Part shown: positions 9,891 through 18,953 of the stretch, piece after piece | Numbering within the stretch: the stretch's first letter is position 1 | Layout: each line of letters starts with the position of its first letter | Assembly: GCF_003058325.1 (NCBI RefSeq) | Contig: NZ_CP028843.1 | Location: forward strand, 3,593,501 to 3,657,500 | Length of the DNA: 64,000 nt | Reading direction: 5' to 3' | From: Methylobacterium currus | Lineage (GTDB): Bacteria; Pseudomonadota; Alphaproteobacteria; Rhizobiales; Beijerinckiaceae | Program-made: the position numbers and the translations under genes | Notes under the pieces: generated by a model | Told to the model about the DNA's origin: nothing | Seen by the model: only the letters and a program-made list of their open reading frames with translations | Database searches by the model: none

Positions 9891-11306
9891 TCAGCCCGCT
9901 GCCTTGCGCTCCGCCAGCACCGCCGGCCCGGTCTCGCCGAGGTCCCAGAACAAACCAGCCATCAGCCCCAGGGCCTCGCGGGTCGGGGCCCCCAAGAGGT
10001 GCTCGTCCGGCGCGTGTTGCGAGCAGGCCGGGTAGGAATGCGGCACCCAGAGCGTCGGCAGGCCGAGGATCTCCGAGAAGGCGTCGTTCGGCAGCGAGCC
10101 GCCGAGATTGGGCAGCAGCGCCGGGCGCTTGCCCGTGCTGGCCTCGATCGAGGACAAAGCGAAAGGAACCCACGGATCCTCGACCGGCAGGCGGGTGGCG
10201 CGAAAGACCTCGCCGCGGGTCGCCCGCACCTCGACCATGGGTAAGCCGTGCGCGTCGAGATGCCGGCGGATCGCCGGGAGCAGGCCTTCCCAATCGGTGC
10301 CGACGACGAAGCGCAGCTGCAGGGTCGCCTTGGCGTTGGGCGGCACCGCGTTCTGCGGCCCGTCCGGATCGCCGCACTTGAAGGCCAGGACTTCGAGGGT
10401 GTTCCAGCCGAAGACCCGCTCGGCCGGGGTCAGGCCCGGCTCGCCCCAGCCCTCGTCGATCGCCGGCGCGTTCGGATCGCCCCCGACCGTGATGTCGGCG
10501 AGCGCCGCCCGCACACCCGCGGGGATCGGCGGCGGGCGAAGCGCGTCGAGGAGGATCTTGCCCTGCCCGTCGACCAGGGTCGCGATGGCGTTCGCCAGCA
10601 CGGTGCCGGGATTGCGCAGGAGCCCGCCCCAGTTGCCCGAATGGTGGCCGCCGTCGCGCAAGTCCACCACCAGCTCGAAGGTGGTGCCGCCGCGCGACCC
10701 CAGGAACATGGTCGGCCGCGCCGCCTCGATCCGCGGCCCGTCGGAGGCGATGAGGAGGTCGGCGGAGAGCGCCTCGGCCTCTTCGCGGCAGACCTCGCGC
10801 AGGCCCGGCGAGCCGGCCTCCTCGCCCATCTCGATCAAGAGCTTGACGTTGAAGCCGAGCCGGCCTCCGCGGGCCTGCATCACCGCCTCGAGGGCGCCGA
10901 GGTTGATCAGGTGCTGGCCCTTGTTGTCGGCGGTGCCGCGCCCGTACCAGCGCTCGCCCTCGACCGTGACCTGGAGCGGGTGCAGGCCGGCGCGCCACTG
11001 CTCGGGGTAGTTCCGCACCGTGTCGCCGTGGCCGTAGGTGAGCACGGTCGGCAGGTCGTCGCCCTCGTGCCGGGTGGCGATCAGGAACGGCCCGCGCCCA
11101 GGGACCGGGTTGTCGAGGAGGCGGGTCTGGAAGCCGAGGCGCGACACCAGGGGGGCGACGAACCGGGTGAGGTAGGCGGCAAGCGCCGGTCCCTGGTCCG
11201 GAGCCTGGCTCTCGGTCGGCAGGGCGACCGCCTCGCGGAGCACGGCGAGGAAGCCGCCGTCGTCGTAGTGCCGGTGGGCCAGCCCGATGGCGTCGCGTCG
11301 CGACAT
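9891..11306 (-). CDS. M20 family metallopeptidase (ArgE/DapE/CPG2-like)
   Basis: A 471-residue zinc-dependent amidohydrolase/dipeptidase. Metal and catalytic motifs of family M20 are present in order: LTYGHGDTV (His and Asp ligand region, about residue 90), GRGTADNKG (bridging Asp), MGEEAGS (general-base Glu plus Glu ligand), and HSGNWGG in the dimerisation/lid domain. A late PACSQHAPDEH supplies the final His ligand. There is no signal peptide, so it acts in the cytoplasm, most likely cutting peptides delivered by the neighbouring ABC importer. It follows the DppC-like permease gene by about 55 bases. Confidence 0.9.
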   Translation of the reverse strand: MSRRDAIGLAHRHYDDGGFLAVLREAVALPTESQAPDQGPALAAYLTRFVAPLVSRLGFQTRLLDNPVPGRGPFLIATRHEGDDLPTVLTYGHGDTVRNYPEQWRAGLHPLQVTVEGERWYGRGTADNKGQHLINLGALEAVMQARGGRLGFNVKLLIEMGEEAGSPGLREVCREEAEALSADLLIASDGPRIEAARPTMFLGSRGGTTFELVVDLRDGGHHSGNWGGLLRNPGTVLANAIATLVDGQGKILLDALRPPPIPAGVRAALADITVGGDPNAPAIDEGWGEPGLTPAERVFGWNTLEVLAFKCGDPDGPQNAVPPNAKATLQLRFVVGTDWEGLLPAIRRHLDAHGLPMVEVRATRGEVFRATRLPVEDPWVPFALSSIEASTGKRPALLPNLGGSLPNDAFSEILGLPTLWVPHSYPACSQHAPDEHLLGAPTREALGLMAGLFWDLGETGPAVLAERKAAG

Positions 11307-11361
11307 GGAGGAGCTCTCTTCTTCACGCGTGCGGTGGGGGAGGGCGACAGGGGAGGGGAGG

Positions 11362-12282
11362 TCAGTGGCGCCCTTCCGGGGCGGTGATGTCGCGCACCCC
11401 GTCCCCCAGCAGGTTGATGCCGAGGACCAGGATCAGGAGCGCCACGCCCGGGATGGTGATGACCCAGGGCTGGAAGACCATGTACTGCTTGCCCTCGGCG
11501 ATCATCAGCCCCCAGGACGGCAGCGGCGGCTGCACGCCGAGGCCGAGGAAGGACAGGGCGGCTTCGAGCAGGATCGCGTGCGCCATTTCCAGGGTCGCGA
11601 CGACGATCAGCGCGTTGAGGATGTTGGGCAGGATCTCCTGGGCGAGGATCCGCACCGGGCCAAAGCCCGCGGCCTTGGCGGCAGAGACGAAGTCCTGGGA
11701 CCGCACCTGCCGGGTCGCGGCGCGCGTCACCACCGCGAAGCGGTCCCAGAGCAGGAATCCCAGCACCAGCACCACGACCTTCAGCGAGCCGCCGACCAGC
11801 GAGGCCATGGCGAGCGCCACCAGCACCACCGGCATCGCGAGGCGCGTGGTGACGACGTAGCTCACCACCGCGTCGACCCGCCCGCCATAATAGCCGGCCA
11901 GCACCCCGAGCGTGGTGCCGATCACCCCCGAGATCAGGGCGGCGGAGAGGCCGATCAGCAGCGAGATCTGGCTGCCGTAGATCAGGCGGCTCAGGTAGTC
12001 GCGCCCGAGCTTGTCGGTGCCGAGAAGGTGCTCGACGCTGCCCTTGGCGTGCCAGAAAGGCGGGATCAGCCGGCGCGACACGTCCTGGGCGTAGGGGTCG
12101 TGCGGGGCGATGAGCGGGGCTGCGAGCGCCATCAGCACGACGAATCCGACGAGGCCGGCCCCGATCAGGAAGCCGCCATGGGACAGGCCGCGCCGGAGCG
12201 CGATCACCGCCGGCGAGCGCGCCGGGGGCAGGACGATCTCGGCGGGAGGCGCTGCGAGGGGGGAGGCGGGCCGGGTCGTCAT
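11362..12282 (-). CDS. Peptide ABC transporter permease, DppC type
   Basis: A 306-residue inner-membrane permease. After a Pro/Ala-rich cytoplasmic N-terminus it has a first membrane helix (FLIGAGLVGFVVLMALAAPLI), the DppC-type segment HLLGTDKLGRDYLSRLIYGSQISL, and a C-terminal block of about five helices. The cytoplasmic coupling loop reads TRQVRSQDFVSAAKAAGFGPVRILAQEILPN, the expected EAA-type motif. It overlaps the DppB-type permease gene by 4 bases (ATGA), so the two subunits are translationally coupled. Confidence 0.92.
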   Translation of the reverse strand: MTTRPASPLAAPPAEIVLPPARSPAVIALRRGLSHGGFLIGAGLVGFVVLMALAAPLIAPHDPYAQDVSRRLIPPFWHAKGSVEHLLGTDKLGRDYLSRLIYGSQISLLIGLSAALISGVIGTTLGVLAGYYGGRVDAVVSYVVTTRLAMPVVLVALAMASLVGGSLKVVVLVLGFLLWDRFAVVTRAATRQVRSQDFVSAAKAAGFGPVRILAQEILPNILNALIVVATLEMAHAILLEAALSFLGLGVQPPLPSWGLMIAEGKQYMVFQPWVITIPGVALLILVLGINLLGDGVRDITAPEGRH

Positions 12283-13193
12283 GAGCGCAGCCTCGGATCC
12301 AGGAGGGCATTGAGGAGGTCGGCGGCCAGCGTCAGGGCGATGTAGATCATCGCCAGCACCAGCACGATCGCCTGGACCACGGGAAAGTCGTTGCGGGCGA
12401 TCGATTCCCAGGCGAGCTGGCCGAGACCCTGGAGCGAGAACACCGCCTCGATCACGATCGAGCCGCCGAGCATGAACCCGAACTGCACCGCGGCGAGCGC
12501 GATCACCGGGATCACGGCGTTGCGCAACGCGTGGCGGATCAGGATCTTGCGCGGCGGCAGACCCTTGGCGCGGGCGGTGCGGACATAGTCCGAGGACAGG
12601 ACCTCCAGCATGCCGTTGCGGGTGAGGCGCATCACCGCCGGCATGGCGTAGTAGCCGAGCGCCACGGCCGGCAGGATGAAGTGCTTCCAGGTCGCGTTGC
12701 CGGAGACCGGCAGCCAGCGCAGGTTGACGGAGAAGATCAGGATCAGGGTGAGGCCGAACCAGAAGCTCGGCATCGCCTGGCCCAGCACCGAGACGGCGAG
12801 CGCCGCCCGGTCGAGCCAGGTGTCGCGGTAGAACGCCGCCAGCACGCCCAGCGGGATCGCGACGAGCAAAGCCACGGCGAGCGCGATGATTCCGAGCGTC
12901 AGGGTCACCGGCATGCGGGCGGCGACGAGGTCGGTCACCTGCTCGGGGAAGTAGAACGAGCGGCCGAAATCGAAGTGGAGCGCCCGCCAGGCCCAGGTGC
13001 CGAACTGGACCACCAGCGGCTGGTCGAGCCCGTGCTGCGCACGGACCGCCGCGATCTGCTCGCCCGTCGCCTCCGGGCCGGCGATCGCGGTGGCGAGGTC
13101 GCCCGAGAGGTGCAGGAGCAGGAAGCTCGCCACCGAGACGGTGAGCGCGACGGCGATGGCGACGAGGATGCGCCGCAGCGCGAAGCCCAGCAT
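12279..13193 (-). CDS. Peptide ABC transporter permease, DppB type
   Basis: A 304-residue permease with the DppB pattern: MLGFALRRILVAIAVALTVSVASFLLLHL as first helix, RAQHGLDQPLVVQFGTWAWRALHFDFGRSF periplasmic segment, and a C-terminal five-helix domain with coupling loop MLEVLSSDYVRTARAKGLPPRKILIRHALRNA. The frame stays open further upstream, but the start at 13193 is well supported by a strong AGGAGGGGG ribosome-binding site and the classical DppB N-terminus. It lies 11 bases after the binding-protein gene. Confidence 0.93.
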   Translation of the reverse strand: MLGFALRRILVAIAVALTVSVASFLLLHLSGDLATAIAGPEATGEQIAAVRAQHGLDQPLVVQFGTWAWRALHFDFGRSFYFPEQVTDLVAARMPVTLTLGIIALAVALLVAIPLGVLAAFYRDTWLDRAALAVSVLGQAMPSFWFGLTLILIFSVNLRWLPVSGNATWKHFILPAVALGYYAMPAVMRLTRNGMLEVLSSDYVRTARAKGLPPRKILIRHALRNAVIPVIALAAVQFGFMLGGSIVIEAVFSLQGLGQLAWESIARNDFPVVQAIVLVLAMIYIALTLAADLLNALLDPRLRS

Positions 13194-13204
13194 GGCGCCC
13201 CCTC

Positions 13205-14779
13205 CTACTTCTTCCAGGACGCGGCGTAGAAGCGCGGCACCTCGTCGGTCTGCGCGGTGAAGGTCAGGTCCGCGCTGAAGGCGTAGTTCGACGGATAGGA
13301 GAACATCGGCAGCGCGTAGGCCTGGGCCCCGATGCGCTTGAGCGCCTCGGCGTACTTGGCCTTGCGGATCGCCGGATCGGTGCTGGTGTCGCCGGCCTGG
13401 AGGTCGGCGATCACGGTCGGATCGCGGGCCAGGTCCTCCTCGCCGCCGCGGAAATAGATCCCGGTGAAGGCCGAGACGTCGTTGATCGAGAACGAGCCCC
13501 AGGTCTGGTAGCCGATCGAGGTCTTGCCGGCCCGGAGCGCGTCGCGGAAGGCGGCGTAGCGCAGGTAGTTGAGCCTGGCGCGGATGCCGACGGCGCGCAG
13601 GTAGCCGATGACCGCCTCGGCGTAATCGCGCTCGCGATAGGCCGAGAGATCGATGTCGAAGCCGTTGGGGTAGCCGGCCTCCTTGAGGAGCGTCCGCGCC
13701 TTGGCCGGGTCGTAGGCGTAAGTGGGCACGCCCTCCTCGGTGCAGCCGAACTGCTCGATGAAGCATAGCGCGTTCATCACCCGGGCGCCGCCGCGTGCCA
13801 GGTTGTCGACCATCGCCTTGCGGTCGATGGCGTGGGCGATCGCCTGGCGCACCCGCACGTCCTTGATGGGCGAGTTCTCCATGGCGCGGCCCTGCACGTC
13901 GAATTGCAGGTAGCCGACCCGCATCGTCTCGGCCGACACGACGGTGAGGGTGGGATCGCTCTTCAGCTGCTCGGCCTGGTCGGTCGGCACGCGCCAGATC
14001 CAGTCGACGCCGCCGGTCATCAGTTCGGCCATGCGGCTGTCGGCGTCCGGGATGATGCGAAACTCGAGCTTGCCGATCTTCGCCCTGCCGATCGGGCTGC
14101 CCGGCCAGTACTTGTCGTTGCGCACCATCTTCACGCTCCGGCCGCTCTCGACCGAGACGATGCGGTAGGGACCGGTGCCGACCGGCGCCTTGCTGAAGCC
14201 GTCGAGGCCGGTCTTCTTGAAGTAGGCGGCGGGCAGGATCGGGGTCGGGCCCGAGAGGTATTCGAGGGCGGCCGGGAACGGCGCCTTGAGGTGGATCCGC
14301 ACGCTGTGCGGCCCGGTCACCTCGGTCGACTTCATCCAGTCGACATTGCCCTTGGTGACGATCTTCGCCTCGGGCGTCAGCACGTAGTTGAAGGTGAAGG
14401 CGACGTCCTCGGGCGTCAGGGGATCGCCGTTGTGGAAGGTCACGCCGTCGCGGATCGTGAGATCGAGCGTCACCGGGTCGACCCAGGTCCAGGCGGTGGC
14501 GAGCATCGGCTGGTGCTGGCCGGTCGCCGGATCGCGGTAGAGGAGAGTGTCCCAGACGTTGCGGGCGAGGATCACCCCTTCGCGCAGGTTGTTGTGGTAG
14601 GGGCTCAGGTTCTCCGGCTCGCTGTCGGAGGCGTAGACCAGGGTGTCGTTGGCCTTGGCCGCCAGAGCCGGGCCCGCGATGCCGGCGAGGAGGAGTCCCG
14701 CGACCAGCGCCCCCGCCTTGCGCATCCGGCTCGCCGGAATCCTGCCCGCTTCGATCCGTGTCGGCATCCGTATCGGCAT
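13205..14779 (-). CDS. Peptide ABC transporter substrate-binding protein (family 5, DppA-like)
   Basis: A 524-residue periplasmic binding protein with a signal peptide (MRKAGALVAGLLLAGIAGPALA, cleaved before KANDTLVYAS). The family-5 solute-binding signatures are clear: PENLSPYHNNLREG, LTIRDGVTFHNGDPLTPEDVAFTFNYVL, VGTGPYRIV and DVRVRQAIAHAIDRKAMV. ATG 14779 is chosen because GAGGCGGAG lies just upstream; the frame runs on to 14851 without a ribosome-binding site. It is the first gene of the operon, divergent from the LysR gene. Ligand is a peptide or peptide-like opine; the sequence does not say which. Confidence 0.92.
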   Translation of the reverse strand: MPIRMPTRIEAGRIPASRMRKAGALVAGLLLAGIAGPALAAKANDTLVYASDSEPENLSPYHNNLREGVILARNVWDTLLYRDPATGQHQPMLATAWTWVDPVTLDLTIRDGVTFHNGDPLTPEDVAFTFNYVLTPEAKIVTKGNVDWMKSTEVTGPHSVRIHLKAPFPAALEYLSGPTPILPAAYFKKTGLDGFSKAPVGTGPYRIVSVESGRSVKMVRNDKYWPGSPIGRAKIGKLEFRIIPDADSRMAELMTGGVDWIWRVPTDQAEQLKSDPTLTVVSAETMRVGYLQFDVQGRAMENSPIKDVRVRQAIAHAIDRKAMVDNLARGGARVMNALCFIEQFGCTEEGVPTYAYDPAKARTLLKEAGYPNGFDIDLSAYRERDYAEAVIGYLRAVGIRARLNYLRYAAFRDALRAGKTSIGYQTWGSFSINDVSAFTGIYFRGGEEDLARDPTVIADLQAGDTSTDPAIRKAKYAEALKRIGAQAYALPMFSYPSNYAFSADLTFTAQTDEVPRFYAASWKK

Positions 14780-14868
14780 GTCGGCTCCGCCTCGTCGTGG
14801 GCAGCGCGGGCGCTCGGACCCGTCATGGTGCACTGCCGCAAAAAACACCATGCCAGGATGTTGCGCAG

Positions 14869-14890
14869 ATTCGATCGCAGCAAGTCGAAT
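14869..14890. promoter_or_regulatory. Candidate LysR operator between the peptide importer and its regulator
   Basis: Inverted repeat ATTCGA-N10-TCGAAT in the 170-base gap between the divergent binding-protein and LysR genes, about 60 bases before the LysR start. Spacing and position fit a LysR recognition site controlling both directions. It is a pattern match only. Confidence 0.4.
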
Positions 14891-14949
14891 TTATCGATAG
14901 GTTCGTTGCCGAAACGGCAAGGCATGCGCCGAACGAGGCGGGACGGGGG

Positions 14950-15849
14950 ATGCAGACCACGGCGTTGCGCTACTTCCTGGCGGTCGCCCGCGAGGGCACG
15001 ATCGCGGCGGCCTCGAACCGGCTCAACGTCGCGCCGTCCGCGATCAGCCGGCAGATCGCCAACCTGGAGGCCGAGCTCGCCTGCCTGCTGTTCGAGCGCC
15101 GGCCACGCGGCATGGTGCTGAGCCAGGCGGGCGAGCTGCTCGCCCGCCACGCCCATCAGGTGCTGGCGAGCGCCGAGCAGGTCGTCACCGAGATCCAGGA
15201 GCTGGAGGGCCTGTGGCGCGGTCTCGTGCGCGTCGCCTGTACCGAGGCCTTCGCCATCGATCTCGTGCCGGAGGCGATGGCCGCGTTCCACACCCGCCAT
15301 CCGGGCATCCGCTTCGAGCTGAGCGTGCTGCCGCCGGGCCAGGTCACCCACCGGGTGGTCCAGGGCGACGCCGATCTCGGGCTCACCTTCAGCCTGGAGC
15401 CCTCTACCGAGACCACGGTCGCCTATCGCGGCAGCCTCGACATGGTGGCCCTGTGCACCCCCGACCATCCGCTCGCCGGGCGCGGGCTGATCGGGCTCTG
15501 CGATCTCGCGCAATACCCGGTCGCGCTCCTGCCGCGGGACACCACCCTGCGCACGATCCTCGATGCCGCCTGCGCGGCGGAGGGCATCGCGATCGAGCCG
15601 GCGCTCACCTCCAACACCGTCTCGTCCGTCCTGCCCTTCCTGCGCCGCACCCGGGGCCTGACCCTGCTGTCCTCGGTCGCGCTCCAGGGCCAGGTCGAGC
15701 GCGGCGAGTTCCGGGTGCTGCCGATCCGGTCCCGCCGCAGCCTCGCCCGGGGCATCGAGATCCAGACCATGCGCGACCGGCGCCTGCCGCGCGCGGTGCA
15801 GGCCTTCCTGGCCGCCTTGGTGGCGGCGCTGCCGCCGGCGCGGAGTTGA
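14950..15849 (+). CDS. LysR-family transcriptional regulator of the peptide-import operon
   Basis: A 299-residue LysR regulator. The winged helix-turn-helix covers about residues 4-62 (LRYFLAVAREGTIAAASNRLNVAPSAISRQIANLEAELA), followed by a linker helix and a two-lobed effector domain from about residue 90 (GLVRVACTEAFAIDLVPEAMAAF). The ATG at 14950 is preceded by GGACGGGGG. Its divergent arrangement with the substrate-binding-protein gene makes control of that operon likely. The effector is probably the imported peptide or a breakdown product; this is inference. Confidence 0.92.
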   Translation: MQTTALRYFLAVAREGTIAAASNRLNVAPSAISRQIANLEAELACLLFERRPRGMVLSQAGELLARHAHQVLASAEQVVTEIQELEGLWRGLVRVACTEAFAIDLVPEAMAAFHTRHPGIRFELSVLPPGQVTHRVVQGDADLGLTFSLEPSTETTVAYRGSLDMVALCTPDHPLAGRGLIGLCDLAQYPVALLPRDTTLRTILDAACAAEGIAIEPALTSNTVSSVLPFLRRTRGLTLLSSVALQGQVERGEFRVLPIRSRRSLARGIEIQTMRDRRLPRAVQAFLAALVAALPPARS

Positions 15850-15998
15850 CGGTCGGGCTTTGCCTGATGACACTGACCGGACGAATCGGTGGGCCTCAGA
15901 CGATCGAAGGATTTCGCCAGCCTTGCATCCTGCTCGTCTCGATGAGATCTCCGCCGGCGAACGTGGCTCGTCCGACGCCGTGATGTCGACACCATGAT

Positions 15999-16406
15999 AT
16001 GGTCGCCATGACGTCGATCGCCGGGCTGCCCGAATTCCTGCTCTATCTCGGTGCGGCCGCAGGCCTGACCGGCCTCTACCTGACCGTCTACACCCTCGCC
16101 ACGGCGCATAACGAGGTGGCGCTGATCCGCCGGGACGTGACGGCCGCGTCGGTCGCGCTCGGTGGCAGCCTGATCGGCTTCACCCTGCCGCTGGCGGTGG
16201 CGATCTACAACGCCGGCTCCGTGCTCGACTGCCTGGTCTGGGGCCTCGTCGCCCTGGTGGTGCAGATCGCGGTCTACTGGCTGGTCCGCCTCGTCCTGCC
16301 GGACCTGTCGCGGCGGATCGAGGACGACCGGATGGCGGCGGCCTGCCTGCTCGGGGCCGCCTCCGTTGCCGGCGGCGTCCTGAATGCCGCCTCGATGACC
16401 TATTGA
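15999..16406 (+). CDS. DUF350 membrane protein (YjfL-like)
   Basis: A 135-residue protein with about four membrane helices (FLLYLGAAAGLTGLYLTVYTLAT; ASVALGGSLIGFTLPLAVAIYN; LVWGLVALVVQIAVYWLVRLVL; AAACLLGAASVAGGVLNAASM). The HNEVALIRR and SLIGFTLPLAVA patterns are typical of DUF350/YjfL. ATG 15999 or 16008 could be the start. It precedes DUF1190 and glutathionylspermidine-synthase-like genes in the same order as the E. coli yjfL-yjfM-yjfC set, so it is probably the membrane part of that module, whose role is unknown. Confidence 0.85.
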   Translation: MVAMTSIAGLPEFLLYLGAAAGLTGLYLTVYTLATAHNEVALIRRDVTAASVALGGSLIGFTLPLAVAIYNAGSVLDCLVWGLVALVVQIAVYWLVRLVLPDLSRRIEDDRMAAACLLGAASVAGGVLNAASMTY

Positions 16407-16412
16407 GACGAC

Positions 16413-17063
16413 ATGAGAGAGCCTGCCTCTCCCCCGGACACGGCCCGCCGCATGAAGCGCTCGGCCACCCTCTCCCTGGTGCTCGTCGCCGGAGCCGGGG
16501 CCGGGGCGTTCGCGCTCGCCCGCCTCGATGCCTCGCAGCGGGACGAGGACGTGCTGGTCTATCGCACGCTCGACGCCTGCATCGCCGACCGGGTGCGCAG
16601 CGCCCAGGCCTGCACCGATGCCGAGGCCGCCGCCCGCGCCGCCTACGCCGCGAGCGCGCCGCGCTACGAGACCCTGGCCGATTGCGAGCGCCACCACGGC
16701 CGCGGCGGCTGCGTGCCCGGCGCGATGGTGACGCCGGCCGCGCAAGGTCGCACCCTGCCGGTGATGGCCGCCTTCATGATGGGCCGGACGGACGAGCAGG
16801 ACCTGCCGGTCCAGCCGCTCTACGCCCACGCCCCGGAGGAGGAGCAGCCGCACGCCGCCCATGGCGGCGGGACGGCCGGCGGCTTCTGCACCGGATCGGG
16901 CGGCCGGGTCGTCTACGCGGGCGGCGGCTCGCGGGCCCATGTCCCCGCCACGGTCGCCCGCGGCACGACCTCGACCCCGCGCATCATCGCCCGCGGCGGC
17001 TTCGGCGGGACCGGGCGGGCTGTCGCGGCGGCGGGGAGCGGGCACGGGTCCGGGGGCGGCTGA
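16413..17063 (+). CDS. DUF1190 family protein (YjfM/YgiB-like)
   Basis: A 216-residue protein with a membrane anchor or uncleaved signal at about residues 15-37 (SATLSLVLVAGAGAGAFAL). The DUF1190 core includes YRTLDACIADRVRSAQACTDAEAAARAAYAASAPRYETLADCERHHG, with paired cysteines at about 54, 66, 88 and 97 that could form disulphides outside the cytoplasm. The C-terminal third is Gly/Ala-rich low complexity (SGHGSGGG), as in YgiB-like proteins. It starts 6 bases after DUF350 and its stop overlaps the next start (TGATG). Confidence 0.82.
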   Translation: MREPASPPDTARRMKRSATLSLVLVAGAGAGAFALARLDASQRDEDVLVYRTLDACIADRVRSAQACTDAEAAARAAYAASAPRYETLADCERHHGRGGCVPGAMVTPAAQGRTLPVMAAFMMGRTDEQDLPVQPLYAHAPEEEQPHAAHGGGTAGGFCTGSGGRVVYAGGGSRAHVPATVARGTTSTPRIIARGGFGGTGRAVAAAGSGHGSGGG

Positions 17064-18238
17064 TGCGCCGCATCGCGACGCCCGAGCGGCCCGACTGGCG
17101 CGAGCACGCCGCCCGCGCCGGCTTCCAGTTCCACTCCTTCGACGGGGCGCCCTACTGGGACGAGAGCGCCCGTTACGCCTTCAGCCTCGCGGAGATCGAG
17201 CAGGACATCGAGGAGCCGAGCCGCGAGCTGCACGCGCTCTGCCTCGCCTTCGTCGCGCGCGCTGTCGCGGATGAGAGGATCCTCGCCTCCCTGAGGATCC
17301 CCGAGCACGCCTGGGACGCGATCCGGGCGAGCTGGCGCCGGCGCGACCCTTCCCTCTACGGCCGCCTCGACCTCAGCTACGGCGGGGCCGGAACCGGGCC
17401 GGCGAAGCTCCTCGAAGTCAACGCCGACACGCCGACCGCCCTCTACGAGTGCGCGGTGTTCCAGTGGCTGTGGCTCGAGGACGGGCTCGCCCGCGGCCGC
17501 CTGCCGGCGGGCTCCGACCAGTTCAACGCCGTGCACGAGCGGCTGGTCGCGCGCCTCGCGGCGGTCGGCGGCGCCTTGCGCGTCCCCGGCATCGCCTTTG
17601 CGAGCTTTGCCGACGCGCCGGAGGACCGCGGCACCGTCGCCTACCTGCAGGATTGCGCCCTCCAGGCCGGCCTCGCCGCGCCCTTCCTGCCGGTCGAGGC
17701 GATCGGGCGCAATTCCGACGGGTGGTTCGTGGACGAGGCCGGGCGCCCGATCGAGGCTCTGTTCAAGCTCTACCCGTGGGAATGGATGTGGTCCGATCCG
17801 TTCGGCCGGGCGGTCGGTGCCTCGCCCACCCGCTTCCTCGAACCGCCCTGGAAGGCGGTTCTCTCCAACAAGGGGATGCTGGCCCATCTCTGGGCGATGG
17901 CGCCGGGCCATCCGAACCTGCTGCCGGCCTTCTTCGAGGAGGACCCGGCCAAGGCCGCCCTCGGCGACAGCTTCGTCAGGAAGCCGCTCTACGCCCGGGA
18001 GGGCGCCAACGTGCTGATCGTGCGCGACGGTGCGGTGGCGGCACGGGTCGAGGGGCCTTACGGGACCGAGGGCTTCGTCCGCCAGGGCCTCGCGGCGCTG
18101 CCCCGCTTCGACGGGCGCCACGCCCTCGTCGGCAGCTGGATCGTCGGGGACGAGCCCGCCGGCCTGTGCCTGCGCGAGGGCGACGGGCCCATCACCACGG
18201 ACCGGGCCCGCTTCGTGCCGCACGTCATCGATCCGTGA
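17063..18238 (+). CDS. Glutathionylspermidine-synthase-like ATP-grasp protein (YjfC/YgiC-like)
   Basis: A 391-residue ATP-grasp ligase related to the synthetase half of GspS. Recognisable pieces are GRLDLSYGGAGTGPAKLLEVNADTPTALYE, FKLYPWEWMWSD, WKAVLSNKGMLAHLWAMAPGHPNLLPAFFE and FVRKPLYAREGANVLI, the ATP-binding and magnesium region. The amidase half of true GspS is absent, as in YjfC and YgiC, which do not make glutathionylspermidine in E. coli as far as known. It is the last gene of the trio and its 3' end overlaps the convergent fhuF gene by 14 bases. Confidence 0.87.
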   Translation: MRRIATPERPDWREHAARAGFQFHSFDGAPYWDESARYAFSLAEIEQDIEEPSRELHALCLAFVARAVADERILASLRIPEHAWDAIRASWRRRDPSLYGRLDLSYGGAGTGPAKLLEVNADTPTALYECAVFQWLWLEDGLARGRLPAGSDQFNAVHERLVARLAAVGGALRVPGIAFASFADAPEDRGTVAYLQDCALQAGLAAPFLPVEAIGRNSDGWFVDEAGRPIEALFKLYPWEWMWSDPFGRAVGASPTRFLEPPWKAVLSNKGMLAHLWAMAPGHPNLLPAFFEEDPAKAALGDSFVRKPLYAREGANVLIVRDGAVAARVEGPYGTEGFVRQGLAALPRFDGRHALVGSWIVGDEPAGLCLREGDGPITTDRARFVPHVIDP

Positions 18239-18953
18239 CCGGGCCCGGCGAGGCGAACCCGCAGCACCCGCCGCCCTCCCGGACCGGGCACAACTCCCCG
18301 CAGGACGGCACCCCCGGCAGGCGCTGGCGCAGGCAGCAGGTGCGCCGCCGCCGGCCGCACAGGGCCTGGGCCAGCGGAGTGCGGGCGCAAGGGGCCCCGC
18401 CGCACCAGCCGAGGCAGGCCGCGACCTCGGGGCAGGCCTGCGTCTCGGTCTCGCCGAGCTGGCGGGCGACGTAGTCGAGGATCACCGCGGCGTTGCCCCA
18501 GATCACCCGGGGGGCGATGCCGCATTGCGCCCGGCACAGCTCGACGAAGGGCCGCAGATGGTCCTCGACGAGGCCGGTGAGGCCGATGCACGTCTTGTCC
18601 GACGCCGTGGGCCGCACCAGGAAGCGGGCCGGGCGGCCGGCCGCGTCGAGCTCGAGGCTCGTCGTCGCGAAGGCCAGCGGCAGCGGCCGCCCGAGGCGCA
18701 CCAGAGCCGTCATCACCGGCGTGGCGAGCGGCGCGAGGTAGAACTGGCTCCAGTACGAGACCAGGGCCCGCCGGTCGACCGTGCCGGGATCGGCGCCGAG
18801 CCCGGCTGCGAAGGCCGCCAGCGTGGCGTCGAACACCGTGGGATCGCGCAAGGCGACGAGGGGCGTCGCCGCCGCCCCGCCGGTCTCGGCCGCCACGCCG
18901 TCGCGATAGGTCCCGAGCGAGGCCGGCACGTGGGACGCGACATCGGGAATCAT
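18225..18953 (-). CDS. fhuF: Siderophore-iron reductase FhuF
   Basis: A 242-residue FhuF-type ferric reductase. The C-terminal [2Fe-2S] motif is present as CC-x10-C-x2-C (TCCLRQRLPGVPSCGELC), the unusual cluster ligation that defines the family. The central part (LVSYWSQFYLAPLATPVMTALVRLGRPLPL) fits the FhuF N-terminal domain. It reduces ferric hydroxamate siderophores in the cytoplasm to release iron. The start at 18953 overlaps the end of the MFS transporter gene by 4 bases, so uptake and reduction are coupled. Confidence 0.9.
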   Translation of the reverse strand: MIPDVASHVPASLGTYRDGVAAETGGAAATPLVALRDPTVFDATLAAFAAGLGADPGTVDRRALVSYWSQFYLAPLATPVMTALVRLGRPLPLAFATTSLELDAAGRPARFLVRPTASDKTCIGLTGLVEDHLRPFVELCRAQCGIAPRVIWGNAAVILDYVARQLGETETQACPEVAACLGWCGGAPCARTPLAQALCGRRRRTCCLRQRLPGVPSCGELCPVREGGGCCGFASPGPVTDR

